Notes: a model not told the origin generated them from the sequence alone. Positions 7,150 through 15,460 are shown, counted from the stretch's first letter. The stretch is 27,616 bases of DNA from CAZMCC01 sp964564695 (GCA_964564695.1 CAZMCC010000049.1:1-27616), one strand, 5' to 3'. Numbers and translations: made by a program.

Positions 7150-9925
7150 GCTTCTCGAGCGCCTCGAGCCGCTGCTTGTGGATCGCTCGATCCGGCTCAA
7201 GCTCGACAAGCGCCTGCAGGTGCTGGCGGGCCGTGACAAAGTCCTTGCGCCGGATCGCGATGGTCGCGGCCAGTTCGCGGTGGTCGGCGTCGAACGGCGC
7301 GATCTGCGTTGCGCGGGTGGCGCTGGCCTGGGCCCGGTCCCAGTCGGTCGCGGGACCCCCAGCCGCGGCCCGGGCGCTGTAGCGACGCGCCAGCTCGGCC
7401 GCGTACGCGGGGGTGTACTGCTCTCGGGCGTCGAGGTATTCGAGGTGCGGGATCGCGCCGTCCGGGCCGTCGCCGGCCCCGTCGAGCAGCAGGCGGGCGA
7501 GCAGCTTGTGCGGCATGGGGTCCACGGGGCGTGCGGCCGAGTACCGCTCCAGGAGCGGGATCATGTCGGGCGTCGGTTTGTTGCGGGCCGCCTTGAGGGC
7601 CTGCTGCACCGCGAGCTCGAGCAGGTCGGGGTGCGTGGGGTGATCCTCGAGCCACTTGGCGACGAGCTCGGGGGTGATGGCCTTCGTGTCGTCGGGGTTC
7701 TCGACGGCGGGCTCATCGCCCTCGCCGCCCGCCCCGCCTTCGGCGCCTTCGGCATCCGGGTCGTGCCGGGCCGCGGCGCTGAGCAGCTCGCGCACGCTCG
7801 GCTCGCCCGACGCCGGGGCCATGCCCCACTCGACGAGCTTATCCGCGGCCCACGCCTTGAACTCGTCAAAGAACTCCTCGCGGGTCATCTTGATCGCGAT
7901 CGGGAACGCCTGTGCCTCGGTCTTGCCCTGGGCGTAGAGGTCCATGAGCGCCAGCGGGGCCTTGTCGCCCCAGCGCGTGGCGAGGAACTCGTACATCCAG
8001 TGGCCCTGCGCGTACGCCTGGGCCCGGTCGGTTGGCTTCTCCGGCCGGATGAACGCGAGGTTGATCTTCTCGAAGTCGAAGAGCTGGTCGCTCGCGAACG
8101 CCTCGGAGAGCAGCTGGATCGCGCTGTAGTCACGCGGCGCCTTCTCGAGATAGACGGCCGCGGCCTCGGTGAACCAGTGCGGGATCCGGTTCTTCGTCCG
8201 GCTGAGCGTGACGGTGTGCGTGTACTCGTGCTGCACGACCCGAGCCCACGCGTAGGGGCCCTGGTGCCCGGCGCCGTCGCGCGGGACTTCCATGGCGATC
8301 ACCGGGCCCGTGGCCGCGGCGATCGTGTGGATCTGCGGCATGCCGGCGATGCGCACCGCGAAGGTCGCGTGATCGGGCATGAGGTCGATCTGGGTTCTGG
8401 CCGCGGGCTGGTGGTCGATCCCGCCTGGGCCGTTGCCCGCGACGGTGGTGTGGATCTTCTCGAGCACCGGGAGCATCTCGCGGGCCATGATCTGGTTGGC
8501 CTGCGGCGGCTCGCCGGGCTTGTCGACGCGGTAGTGCACGACGAAGTGCTCGCTCTCGATCTTCGAGTACGTGAGCAGGTTCTCGAGCATGTTGAGCGTG
8601 TTGCCGGCGCGGACGTTGAACGGGTCGAGCCGCACGGCGTCGCTCAGCGCGTCCCGCGCATCCTGGTCCTGGCCTGCCTGGTTCAGCACCAGCCCGAGTT
8701 CCATCACCGGAACGCTCCAGTTCGGGGCCCGCTCGACCGCGCGACGCAGGTACGCCGCCGCCTCCTCGTACTGCCGGGCCTCGCTCAGCGCCCGGCCGAC
8801 TTCGAGCACGGCGTCGGGCGATCCCGGCGCGAGCGTCTCGTACGCCTTCACCGCGTCCTCGGCCCCGACCATGTCGCTCGCAACCGCGAGGGCCGCGGCC
8901 CGCAAGGCGAGGGCCTCGCGATGCTTGGGATACGCCTTGAGCAGCGGTTCGAGGGCCTTGAGGGCCCCGGCCGCGTCGCGCATGCGCATCGCGGTGCGGG
9001 CCCGCACGAGGCCCGCGTAGGCCGACGTCGCGGGGAACGCGATGTCATCGAGGCGCGACGCGATCGCGTCGGCCGCCTTGAGGTCGAACGCCCGGGACGC
9101 GAACTGCCCGCGCAGCGCCCACGTCTCGGCCGAGCGCGGGTTGAGCGTGAGCACGGCCTGGGCCGCCTTGTCGGCGTGGGCCATGTTGTCCTTGTCGGCG
9201 AGCAGCCGGGCCTCGGCGAGCTGGGCGGGCCAGTAGAGCCGGTCGATGCGGTCGCGCACCTGCGCGAGCACGCCGTTCATCGCCTGGAACTCGCCCGCGT
9301 TCGCGCCGGCGAGCCGGGCCCGCAGCATCAGCGCCCGCACGCCCTCGACGATGTCCTCGGCGCTCGTGAGCTTGCCGGAGGTGATGGCCGCGAGCAGGGG
9401 TTCGGTCGTCTTGAGGGCCTCGTCGGCCTTGCCGACGCTGAGCAGCGCCTCGGCGCGGATGCGCAGGCCGCGCGGTTCGGTACGCCCGTCGGTGAGGGTG
9501 AGCGCGAGCTCCGCGTCGCCGCGCAGCATCGCGGCCTCGGCGCGGTCGAGCGGGTCGGCGCCGTCGAACGCGAAGATCTCGTCGTCGAATATGCCGGCGA
9601 TCAGCGAGACCTTGGCGAGGGCCAGCGGCCCGTCGACGTCGGTCGGCGTCCACACGCCGTGGAAGATCCGCACGCCCCGGCGTTCCTCGTCGGAGAGGTA
9701 CGGCGCCTCGAGCAGCCGCTTGACGGCCGGCGCGGGCTCGACCTCGTCGTCGAGCTTCTTCTGGGGCATGTCGGCGGGGACCGCGACGCCTCCCGGCGGC
9801 TGCGCCGGCGGCTCGGCCGCGGGGGGTTCAGCGAGGACCGGGCAGGGGGCGAGCACCGCGACCGCAACCCCAACCAGCCCCACCAGGGCGAGCAACCGCG
9901 TCACACAATCGGTTTGTCTACGCAC
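7133..9925 (-). CDS. Exported TPR-repeat zinc metallopeptidase (peptidase MA-like)
   Basis: This is a 930-residue protein starting at GTG 9925, with GGAG 8 bases upstream; a second GTG at residue 8 is possible. A signal peptide (LLALVGLVGVAVAVLAPCPVLA) directs export. Residues of about 90-450 are helical repeats of TPR type (for example AYLRRAVERAPNWSVPVMEL). They are followed by a gluzincin domain with HEYTH at 566-570 and a downstream Glu587 in WFTEAAAVYLE, the third zinc ligand expected for the peptidase MA family (HExxH...E). An acidic Gly/Glu-rich linker (AEGAEGGAGGEGDE) precedes a C-terminal TPR-like region. Substrate unknown; a periplasmic or surface location is inferred. It is last in a minus-strand series after the LolA-like gene, 74 bases downstream of it. 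Confidence 0.88.
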   Translation of the reverse strand: MRRQTDCVTRLLALVGLVGVAVAVLAPCPVLAEPPAAEPPAQPPGGVAVPADMPQKKLDDEVEPAPAVKRLLEAPYLSDEERRGVRIFHGVWTPTDVDGPLALAKVSLIAGIFDDEIFAFDGADPLDRAEAAMLRGDAELALTLTDGRTEPRGLRIRAEALLSVGKADEALKTTEPLLAAITSGKLTSAEDIVEGVRALMLRARLAGANAGEFQAMNGVLAQVRDRIDRLYWPAQLAEARLLADKDNMAHADKAAQAVLTLNPRSAETWALRGQFASRAFDLKAADAIASRLDDIAFPATSAYAGLVRARTAMRMRDAAGALKALEPLLKAYPKHREALALRAAALAVASDMVGAEDAVKAYETLAPGSPDAVLEVGRALSEARQYEEAAAYLRRAVERAPNWSVPVMELGLVLNQAGQDQDARDALSDAVRLDPFNVRAGNTLNMLENLLTYSKIESEHFVVHYRVDKPGEPPQANQIMAREMLPVLEKIHTTVAGNGPGGIDHQPAARTQIDLMPDHATFAVRIAGMPQIHTIAAATGPVIAMEVPRDGAGHQGPYAWARVVQHEYTHTVTLSRTKNRIPHWFTEAAAVYLEKAPRDYSAIQLLSEAFASDQLFDFEKINLAFIRPEKPTDRAQAYAQGHWMYEFLATRWGDKAPLALMDLYAQGKTEAQAFPIAIKMTREEFFDEFKAWAADKLVEWGMAPASGEPSVRELLSAAARHDPDAEGAEGGAGGEGDEPAVENPDDTKAITPELVAKWLEDHPTHPDLLELAVQQALKAARNKPTPDMIPLLERYSAARPVDPMPHKLLARLLLDGAGDGPDGAIPHLEYLDAREQYTPAYAAELARRYSARAAAGGPATDWDRAQASATRATQIAPFDADHRELAATIAIRRKDFVTARQHLQALVELEPDRAIHKQRLEALEKLSAGK

Positions 9926-9999
9926 GGCACTGTCTCCCGCGCCGCCCCGAGCACCCTCCCGACCCCCTGGGGTACTCGGACGTGGGCGGCGGGCGGTCT

Positions 10000-11028
10000 C
10001 TAAGGCTTCTCATCGACCGGCTTGCGGAACTCGTCCACCTCCACCTGCCAGCCGTCCTCCACCTTGGGGGGGGTCGTGTCGAATAACTTCGGGTCCACCG
10101 ACTCATTGCGGACCAGGTTGATCAGAACGACCTCCGCGTGTCCGTTTTCGCGGTTGATCGTGCGGGCCATGCGCGGGAGCAGGTCCTCGCCGCGGTACCA
10201 GATCCGGATTTCCTTGAACTCGCGCGCCTCGTCGGTGCCCGCCTTGGGGACGAGCTTGAGCTGGTAGGCGTTGTCGCGCTCGATGAACTCCCTGTTGCGC
10301 GGCTGGGCGTCGCCGTCAATGCTGTCGAGCGGGTCGACGAGCGTGGCCTCGAAGCGGGCCAGGATGTCCTCGCGCTTCTGCCCGATCGGAATCGGGAACG
10401 GGCCCTCGCCGATGCGGAGCGGGTCGGCCACCTGGCCGGGAGGGACAATCCGCCGCTTGAAGAACTGTTTCTCACCCGGGTACTTCTCGACGAGCCACTC
10501 GCCGTCGAAGATGAACTCGCGCGGCTGGTCGCGCTTCACGCTGTCCACCGACATCTCGCTGAACTTCACCGCGAACCCCCGCCGCGCGGGGCCGCCCTTG
10601 GGGTCGGCCTTGGCGTCGAAGCCCGGGAGCTTCGCGGCGTAGTGGATCGAGCCGCGCCGCACCGTCTGCACCTTGCCCTCGAGCCTCCCCGAATCGCGGG
10701 TGTACTGGATCTGCGCTCGCAGAGTCGAGAGGTCGCGATCGGCGGTCTCCAAACCAGTGAGCAGTTGGTCGGCGTTCTTGAAGCGCTCGCCGGCGGCGGG
10801 CGATTTCACTGCCGGCTTCTCTGCGGGCTTGTCCGCCGACTTGTCAGCGGGTTTGTCCGCCGGCTTGTCCGCCGGCTTCGCGGGCGGCGTGGTCGGCGTG
10901 GTCGGCTTCCCGGGGGTTGTGGGAGCGGGCTGAGTCGCCGGGGCCGCCGGCTTGTTCTGAGCCCACGCGGCCGGCGCGCTCACGATCGCCAAGGTCGCCA
11001 GCCCAATCGAGAGCACGTTCCGATCCAT
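10000..11028 (-). CDS. LolA-like outer-membrane lipoprotein-sorting family protein
   Basis: This is a 342-residue exported protein. The ATG at 11028 is chosen because AGGAG stands 8 bases upstream; a GTG at 11037 is less likely. A signal peptide (VLSIGLATLAIVSAPAAWA) is followed by a low-complexity Pro/Lys/Thr linker with about six K-P-A-D/E units. The folded part begins near ERFKNADQLLTGLETADRDL and continues through strand-rich blocks (LRAQIQYTRDSGRLEGKVQT, FDGEWLVEKYPGEKQFFKRR, RIGEGPFPIPIGQ). This resembles a planctomycete-type group in the LolA superfamily, half-barrel proteins that bind lipoprotein acyl chains in the periplasm. The exact subfamily is not certain and a role in lipoprotein trafficking is an inference. 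It begins 26 bases after the ruvX stop, probably in the same operon. Confidence 0.78.
   Translation of the reverse strand: MDRNVLSIGLATLAIVSAPAAWAQNKPAAPATQPAPTTPGKPTTPTTPPAKPADKPADKPADKSADKPAEKPAVKSPAAGERFKNADQLLTGLETADRDLSTLRAQIQYTRDSGRLEGKVQTVRRGSIHYAAKLPGFDAKADPKGGPARRGFAVKFSEMSVDSVKRDQPREFIFDGEWLVEKYPGEKQFFKRRIVPPGQVADPLRIGEGPFPIPIGQKREDILARFEATLVDPLDSIDGDAQPRNREFIERDNAYQLKLVPKAGTDEAREFKEIRIWYRGEDLLPRMARTINRENGHAEVVLINLVRNESVDPKLFDTTPPKVEDGWQVEVDEFRKPVDEKP
10814..10882 (-). repeat. 12-bp direct repeats coding for K-P-A-D units
   Basis: The unit GGCTTGTCCGCC and close variants recur about five to six times in the signal-peptide-proximal linker of the LolA-like gene, giving KPADKPADKPADKSADKPAE. 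The period of 12 bases preserves the reading frame, so unit number could change without loss of the protein. The boundaries are approximate. Confidence 0.8.
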
Positions 11029-11054
11029 GTGCCGCACTCCTGCATCTCCCCGCT

Positions 11055-11546
11055 TTACGGGTTGTCCCCGTCATCACCATATACGTCGTGTGAATGCCCG
11101 TTGCTCTGTTTGGGGGATGGTCCTGCGCCGTTCATGAAATCGGTGAGGATCGCCGCGGCCGCCAGGGCGTCGCGCTTCGACTTCTTCTGGTCGCGCGTAA
11201 GTCCCGACCGGGCCATGCTCCAGTCGGCGGCGGCGGTGCTCAGGCGTTCGTCGTGAAAACGAACCGCGAGCCCGGTCGCGCCGCCCACACGGGCCGCGAA
11301 CGCTCGGACGCCGACGGCCCGCGGGCCCTCGGTGCCGTCCATGTTGAGCGGGAGTCCAAAGAGCAATTCGCCCCCGGCGCCCAGATGTTCCTTGGCGGAC
11401 CGCACCAGGGCCGCGACCAGCTCGGCCCCGGCCCCCGCCGCGATCGGCGTTTCGAGCACGCCCACGGGCATGACGAGGCGCGAGGCGTCGTCGCCCACGG
11501 CCAGGCCGGTCCGTTTGTCTCCCAGGTCGATGCACAGGTATCGCAC
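11055..11546 (-). CDS. ruvX: Putative pre-16S rRNA nuclease / Holliday junction resolvase-like protein YqgF
   Basis: This is a protein of about 163 residues in the YqgF/RuvX RNase H-like family, implicated in 16S rRNA 5'-end maturation and historically called a Holliday junction resolvase. The three family blocks are present: YLCIDLGDKRTGLAVGD with the catalytic Asp near residue 7, FHDERLSTAAAD, and DALAAAAIL with the C-terminal Asp. The GTG at 11546 gives the usual MRYLxIDLG start. The frame could also begin at a TTG at 11594, but that codon lies inside a palindromic repeat and adds residues without family similarity. No clear Shine-Dalgarno precedes 11546. The C-terminal tail after the core is polar and longer than usual. 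It stands just upstream of the LolA-like gene. Confidence 0.9.
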   Translation of the reverse strand: MRYLCIDLGDKRTGLAVGDDASRLVMPVGVLETPIAAGAGAELVAALVRSAKEHLGAGGELLFGLPLNMDGTEGPRAVGVRAFAARVGGATGLAVRFHDERLSTAAADWSMARSGLTRDQKKSKRDALAAAAILTDFMNGAGPSPKQSNGHSHDVYGDDGDNP

Positions 11547-11592
11547 GCCGCTGCGATTGTTGGCCCGGTCGCCCGCTGGTACGAAACGAAAC

Positions 11593-11778
11593 AAAGGCGT
11601 ACGCAGAGGGCGCGGAGCGGGGCAGAGGGACGCGGAGAAGCCGGCAGGAAGGCTTGAATGCCCGCAAAGCGACGGTGGGGGTCGGCGGAGGTTGCCAGCG
11701 TGTCAGGCTTCTCCGAAATCGCGAGTTCTTCTCCGTGTCACTCTGCCCAACCTCCGCGCACTCCGCGTACCTGCCTTT
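11593..11778. repeat. Long imperfect inverted repeat between the GDP-mannose pyrophosphorylase gene and ruvX
   Basis: The arms at 11593-11640 and 11728-11778 are inverted copies of about 50 bases with small gaps: AAAGGCGTACGCAGAGGGCG on the left pairs with the complement of CGCGTACCTGCCTTT on the right. Both arms end in CGGAGAAG and its complement. Within each arm a short unit of the type (C)GCGGAG is repeated. An 87-base loop holds a second weak pairing (CGGCAGGAAGGCTTG with the region near GTCAGGCTTCTCC). No ORF is convincing inside. It separates two minus-strand genes and could end transcription of the upstream one. Confidence 0.8.
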
Positions 11779-11791
11779 GCTCTGACCCGCT

Positions 11792-12919
11792 TCACTTCAG
11801 CTTGTCGGGAACCTGGGCGTGCAGGGCCTTGAGTTCCTCGGCTTTGGCCCGCGGCATGATCAGCGTGGCCTCGGAAGTGCGGACGACGATCAGGTCGTCG
11901 GCCCCCAGCACCGCCACGACGTGCCCGGGGTCGTCGCTCACCACGAGCGTGTTCTTGCACGCGTGCAGCAGGGCCGACGATGCCCCCGCGCCGCCGCGAC
12001 GGTTGCCTGCTTCGTCGGGGGCGAGCGTCTCGCCGTAGCTGGGCCAGCTCCCCACGTCGAGCCACTTCACGTCCATGAGCACGGTGGCGATGCTGAACGC
12101 GCCGCTCTTGTCGGTCGAGGCCGGTTCCATCACCGCGAAGTCGACGCTGATCTTCGGGAGCGTGGGGTAGATCTCGGCGATGGTCTTCGCCTGGTCGCGC
12201 GTGCCCCACGCCGCCGCGATCTTCATCACGCCCTCGTAGCTCTCGGGCTTGTACTTCTTCAGGCAGTCGAGAAAGGTCGACGCCTTGAAGATGAACATGC
12301 CGCTGTTCCAGCCGAACTGCCCGCTCTCGACATAGGCCTGGGCCCGCTGCAGGTTGGGCTTCTCGACAAAGCGGGCCACGCCGAACGCGATGCCCTCCGC
12401 GCCCGGGACGCCCGCGATCGAGGCCCCTCGCTCGCAGTACCCGAACCCGGTCGCGGCGTACGTGGGCTTGATGCTGAACGTCACGAACCGGCGCGGGTCC
12501 GATTCCACCAGCCGGAACCCCACGTCGAAGCACTCGAGGAACGTCTCCTGCGGCTCGATCAGGTGATCCGCCGTCAGCACCGCGAACACCGCGTCCTTGT
12601 CGAGCTTCTGGAACACAGCCGCCGCGAAGCCCACGGCGTTCACCGTGTCACGCCCCACCGGCTCGCCCATGATCCGGTCGTCGCTGAACTCCGGCAGCTC
12701 GGCCTTGATGATCGACCTGAACCCCTCGCTCGTGCAGATGTAGCGGCGCTCGGGCGGCACCATGCCGTGCAGCCGGTTCGCCGACAGCGCCAGCAGCGAC
12801 GTGTACCCGCTGCCGTCCGGTTTGGGCATGAACGGAAGAAGCTGCTTGGGACGGCCCGCACGGCTCATCGGCCAGAGCCGCGTGCCCGATCCACCCGCCA
12901 TGATCATGCCGTAGCGCAT
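11792..12919 (-). CDS. manC: Mannose-1-phosphate guanylyltransferase (GDP-mannose pyrophosphorylase)
   Basis: This is a 375-residue cytoplasmic nucleotidyltransferase that makes GDP-mannose from mannose 1-phosphate and GTP. The N-terminal signature MIMAGGSGTRLWPMSRAGRP holds the Mg/NTP-binding loop, followed by PKQLLPF and then LTADHLI. FVEKPNLQRA, WNSGMFIFKA and VKWLDVGSW are further family blocks, and the C-terminus is the left-handed helix region (VVSDDPGHVVAVLGADDLIV). The phosphomannose isomerase domain of bifunctional ManC/AlgA proteins is absent. The start at ATG 12919 gives MRYGMIMAGG; the frame is open to 12952 but the extension is not conserved. Its product is the substrate of the GDP-mannose 4,6-dehydratase at the right edge of the window. 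Confidence 0.92.
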   Translation of the reverse strand: MRYGMIMAGGSGTRLWPMSRAGRPKQLLPFMPKPDGSGYTSLLALSANRLHGMVPPERRYICTSEGFRSIIKAELPEFSDDRIMGEPVGRDTVNAVGFAAAVFQKLDKDAVFAVLTADHLIEPQETFLECFDVGFRLVESDPRRFVTFSIKPTYAATGFGYCERGASIAGVPGAEGIAFGVARFVEKPNLQRAQAYVESGQFGWNSGMFIFKASTFLDCLKKYKPESYEGVMKIAAAWGTRDQAKTIAEIYPTLPKISVDFAVMEPASTDKSGAFSIATVLMDVKWLDVGSWPSYGETLAPDEAGNRRGGAGASSALLHACKNTLVVSDDPGHVVAVLGADDLIVVRTSEATLIMPRAKAEELKALHAQVPDKLK

Positions 12920-12992
12920 ATGGGAGCGATGGTACCAGCCACCGAGGGTCACCGGGTTCGGAGTCGGAGATGGCTGGTGGTAGCCGGGACTG

Positions 12993-13460
12993 CTACTGAG
13001 CCTGCCCCGCTGCCCTCAGGGTCCATTTTCCTGGACCGACCTTCATGTACGGGCCCATTACCTCGGCCCTCTTGGCGAGGGCAAGAGCCCAATCCTCACA
13101 TTGGACCCGAGTCTCCAAACTTCGGCGGGCGTCGGTGGTGAGTTCAACGATGACAGCGTGACCTGATCTAGCGGGGCACTCGTCCTTGGCATCAGCTGGC
13201 ATCGTCTGGTGAGTCAGGCCGAGCGCAGTTAGCGCTTGAAGTGGGACTGCCGCGACGTAGTAGTCGTTTGTTCCTGTACACGGGAAGATCTCGTCGGGCT
13301 GATGGGCCGAGCGCAAGTAGACAGACAACCCATCACTGCAGTGCTTGTCCGGCGTAAACGCTTGTGGCGATAGAGGCACCTTGCCGGAACGATCGACCCA
13401 GTTGTTCTTGATTGGGCAACGTCGTAGCAGGAAATCGCCGGCGACAATTGGCCCACTCAT
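12993..13460 (-). CDS. Unknown small protein, third gene of the TIGR04255 cassette
   Basis: This is a 155-residue protein with no signal peptide or membrane segment. GAGG of the overlapping TGAGG serves as ribosome-binding site 9 bases before the ATG. Visible blocks are RRCPIKNNWVDRSGKVPLSP, then QAFTPDKHCSDGLSVYLRS and a late hydrophobic GHAVIVELT. The layout (Cys/Arg-rich N-terminus, a 'product may contain' AF segment, then LSV plus aromatics) resembles an unnamed family of 110-160 residues that I associate with similar cassettes, but I cannot name it or assign a function. It is 12 bases downstream of the 130-residue gene and shares its lower GC, so it belongs to the same acquired operon. 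Confidence 0.75.
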   Translation of the reverse strand: MSGPIVAGDFLLRRCPIKNNWVDRSGKVPLSPQAFTPDKHCSDGLSVYLRSAHQPDEIFPCTGTNDYYVAAVPLQALTALGLTHQTMPADAKDECPARSGHAVIVELTTDARRSLETRVQCEDWALALAKRAEVMGPYMKVGPGKWTLRAAGQAQ

Positions 13461-13472
13461 TTGCGGAAGACC

Positions 13473-13865
13473 TCAGCCGCGAAGCATGTAGGGATGCTGA
13501 GCAACTAGTCGATCGCCAAAGTATTCGCGAACTTCCGCCGTTCCGTCTTCGTTGATGTCGAGAACGGTGAGCGATTCGCCATTCCACCACTCAAAACAGA
13601 TTCCGTCCATTGCGGTTCGCGCGACGCGACTCGGAGCCATTGCACATGCCTCTCGAAGCCGATCGGCCTCTCGGAACGCGGCGACGACAACCGGTCCAAG
13701 AGGCGCGGCATCGTCGTCTGCCGTGCTCGCGAATTGCTCAATGGCGTTCTTTGCGTCGGCCCATGGCGACAGGTGTGCCTGTGACCAAATGGTTTCAGGA
13801 GCCGCGAGCGTGCCTTCTGGCCTGGAGTAATCCCGAACCCGTTGAACTGTCGAGGTTGAACTCAT
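13473..13865 (-). CDS. Unknown small protein, middle gene of the TIGR04255 cassette
   Basis: This is a 130-residue soluble protein. Its ATG overlaps the stop of the TIGR04255-like gene by four bases (ATGA), and GGGAG lies 8 bases upstream, so translation is coupled. The centre carries SPWADAKNAIEQFAS and the C-terminal half MDGICFEWWNGESLTVLDIN, which is then followed by EDGTAEVREYFGD. A W...A...DG-I-x-x-EW...L-x-x-x-I...DG pattern is common in small unannotated proteins beside TIGR04255-type genes. I recognise the pattern but know no established function. GC is near 53% in 13501-13560, clearly below the neighbourhood. Confidence 0.78.
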   Translation of the reverse strand: MSSTSTVQRVRDYSRPEGTLAAPETIWSQAHLSPWADAKNAIEQFASTADDDAAPLGPVVVAAFREADRLREACAMAPSRVARTAMDGICFEWWNGESLTVLDINEDGTAEVREYFGDRLVAQHPYMLRG

Positions 13866-14665
13866 TCGTACCGCTCCCAGACCGCATGGGCGTGGCTGCT
13901 GGTAAGACCCGCGAACGCCGTCACGATTGCCTCTCGACCTGCGTCGAGACTATCGGCAATTGTCTTCCAACTCTGCTCGCCCACCAATGAACCCCGTGCT
14001 TGGAGTGTTACCTGCACTGTCTCTTCGTTGCCCGGCTGCCGTCGCAGGTGCTTAGCGATAACCACAAGCGTTCCGGCGCCATTGGCCATCTTGAACTGGC
14101 GACTAGCCGCACCGCCTTCGACCGTCAATCCGGAGATGTGAGGGCTTGGGGCAAACAGGTCCGGCAATACCTTGGACCAGTCTGAGGCCGATTGCCAAAG
14201 GGTGCCTTTGTCCAAGTCATTTACATACGTCACTTCCCACATCATCGGTCGCAAAGGTCCGAGTTGTTCTGTGACAAGGAACTGGATAAGGGCATGCCAT
14301 GCCCTTTGGAAGCTCTCCTTCACGGTGGCATATCGAGGATACTCGGCATCTCCGGTGCGCTTCCGCCAGTTTGCAAGTACCCATCCGTTCTGAACTTGCC
14401 AAAGGCGGGAGGGATCAGATGGATGCTCCAGCCAAAACCTCACCTGCGGAGTGGACTCCAAGGCCAAGAACATCCCGATTGAAGGCTCGATACCTGCTTC
14501 GGCAACGGAAATTGGCGGGTGCTCTGAGACCAGCGGCCACTCCTTCTTCAATGAGTGGCAAAACGTACCGAGGTATGCAGTTGTAAGTGTCCGAATTGGC
14601 TCAAATCGAACGCCCACGAGCGCTTCAACGATCGGTGGCTTTCGAAATGATGGCAGAGCGGCCAC
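13862..14665 (-). CDS. TIGR04255-like family protein of unknown function
   Basis: This is a 267-residue protein with the family hallmark near its N-terminus: LPSFRKPPIVEALVGVRFEP (F-x-x-PP-V/I-x-E-x-x-x-G-x-x-F). The GTG at 14665 is chosen because AGGA stands 6 bases upstream and the hallmark then begins at the usual distance; a TTG at 14698 would add 11 residues. Further blocks are LWQVQNGWVLANWRKR, a helical SFQRAWHALIQFLV, and VTYVNDLDKG; this central part resembles other members. No catalytic motif, signal peptide or membrane segment is evident. The family is sporadically distributed in bacteria, and its role is not established. GC is about 48% at 14221-14280 against 88% at 14941-15000 in the neighbouring ruvA gene. 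Confidence 0.82.
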   Translation of the reverse strand: MAALPSFRKPPIVEALVGVRFEPIRTLTTAYLGTFCHSLKKEWPLVSEHPPISVAEAGIEPSIGMFLALESTPQVRFWLEHPSDPSRLWQVQNGWVLANWRKRTGDAEYPRYATVKESFQRAWHALIQFLVTEQLGPLRPMMWEVTYVNDLDKGTLWQSASDWSKVLPDLFAPSPHISGLTVEGGAASRQFKMANGAGTLVVIAKHLRRQPGNEETVQVTLQARGSLVGEQSWKTIADSLDAGREAIVTAFAGLTSSHAHAVWERYE

Positions 14666-14737
14666 AGAGCATCCTCGTTCGACCCCGTTCCCCTTCAATG
14701 TACGCTATCAAACAGTCAACAGTGCTGAAAAAGCGGT

Positions 14738-15460
14738 TCATCTCACCCCCAGCGCCGCCCGCAGGATGTCCGGCGTCGCCGTCAGCCCCGGGTCGCGCCG
14801 AACCACCATCTCCACCGCCCGCTCCGCGTCCGCCCGCGTCTGCCCCAGGCTCACGAGCGCCCCGACCGCGTCCGCGGCCGCCGGCGGCAGGTGCGCAAGG
14901 CTGTTCCCCACCGAGCCGTTCGTCATCGCCGAAGGCAGCACGACCACCGTCGGCCGCGCCGTCGCCGCCCCGCCCGCCCCCCCCGTGCCCACCGGCCCAC
15001 CCTCGCTCATGGCCGCGAACCGCTCGACCTTCCCCGTCAGCTCCGCCACGACCGTCTCGGCCAGCCGCTTGCCGATCTCCGGCAGCTCCGTGAGCGCCCG
15101 CGCGTCGCGGGCCATCACCGCCCGCGCGATCCACCCCGGCTCGATCGCCATCGCCCGCAGCGCCCGCTTGTTCCCCAGCCCCTTCACCGTCGTGAACAGC
15201 TCGAAGAACTCCCGCTGCATCGGCGACGCGAACCCGATCAGCCGCGGCACAAAGCTCGTCCCTTGCCCCTGCCCCTCGAGATACTGCAGCGTCCACAGCG
15301 TGATCGGCGTTCCCAGCGCCATCATCAGCCGCGGCGTCAGGAACGCCGGCACCATCACCTCGTACGCGATTCCCCCGCCCACCCCCGAACCATCCCCCGG
15401 CACGACCACCGCCGTGTTGGCTTCAAGCGATTCGAGCGTGCCCGTGAGGCGGGTGATCAC
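14738..15460 (-). CDS. ruvA: Holliday junction branch migration protein RuvA
   Basis: This is a 240-residue subunit that binds four-way DNA junctions and loads the RuvB motor. GTG 15460 starts the typical MITRLTGTLES. The N-terminal OB-fold contains an insertion (GDGSGVGGGI) relative to common RuvA proteins. The two helix-hairpin-helix elements are visible as VKGLGNKRALRAM and LPEIGKRLAETVVAEL. A Gly/Pro/Ala-rich flexible linker of about 40 residues leads to the C-terminal RuvB-binding domain (ADAVGALVSLGQTRADAERA). The usual length is about 190-210 residues, so this protein is long because of the loop and linker. The frame is open far upstream to 16081, but only as a mirror of the CapD-like gene. 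It is followed, 72 bases later, by the low-GC cassette. Confidence 0.95.
   Translation of the reverse strand: MITRLTGTLESLEANTAVVVPGDGSGVGGGIAYEVMVPAFLTPRLMMALGTPITLWTLQYLEGQGQGTSFVPRLIGFASPMQREFFELFTTVKGLGNKRALRAMAIEPGWIARAVMARDARALTELPEIGKRLAETVVAELTGKVERFAAMSEGGPVGTGGAGGAATARPTVVVLPSAMTNGSVGNSLAHLPPAAADAVGALVSLGQTRADAERAVEMVVRRDPGLTATPDILRAALGVR

Noticed and set aside
6764..10003. Plus-strand open frame of 1079 codons opposite the metallopeptidase
   Set aside because: It is antisense to a well-supported protein with signal peptide, TPR repeats and HEYTH. Its own translation is Arg/Gly/Val-rich without domains, a common result of high GC.
12935..12975. Possible terminator hairpin after the low-GC cassette
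   Set aside because: CCAGCCA and TGGCTGG can pair, but the loop exceeds 25 bases and no T tract follows; too weak to annotate.
14666..14737. TTGACT and TACATT promoter boxes upstream of the TIGR04255-like gene
   Set aside because: Both hexamers are present on the minus strand but only about 11 bases apart, too close for a sigma-70 promoter.
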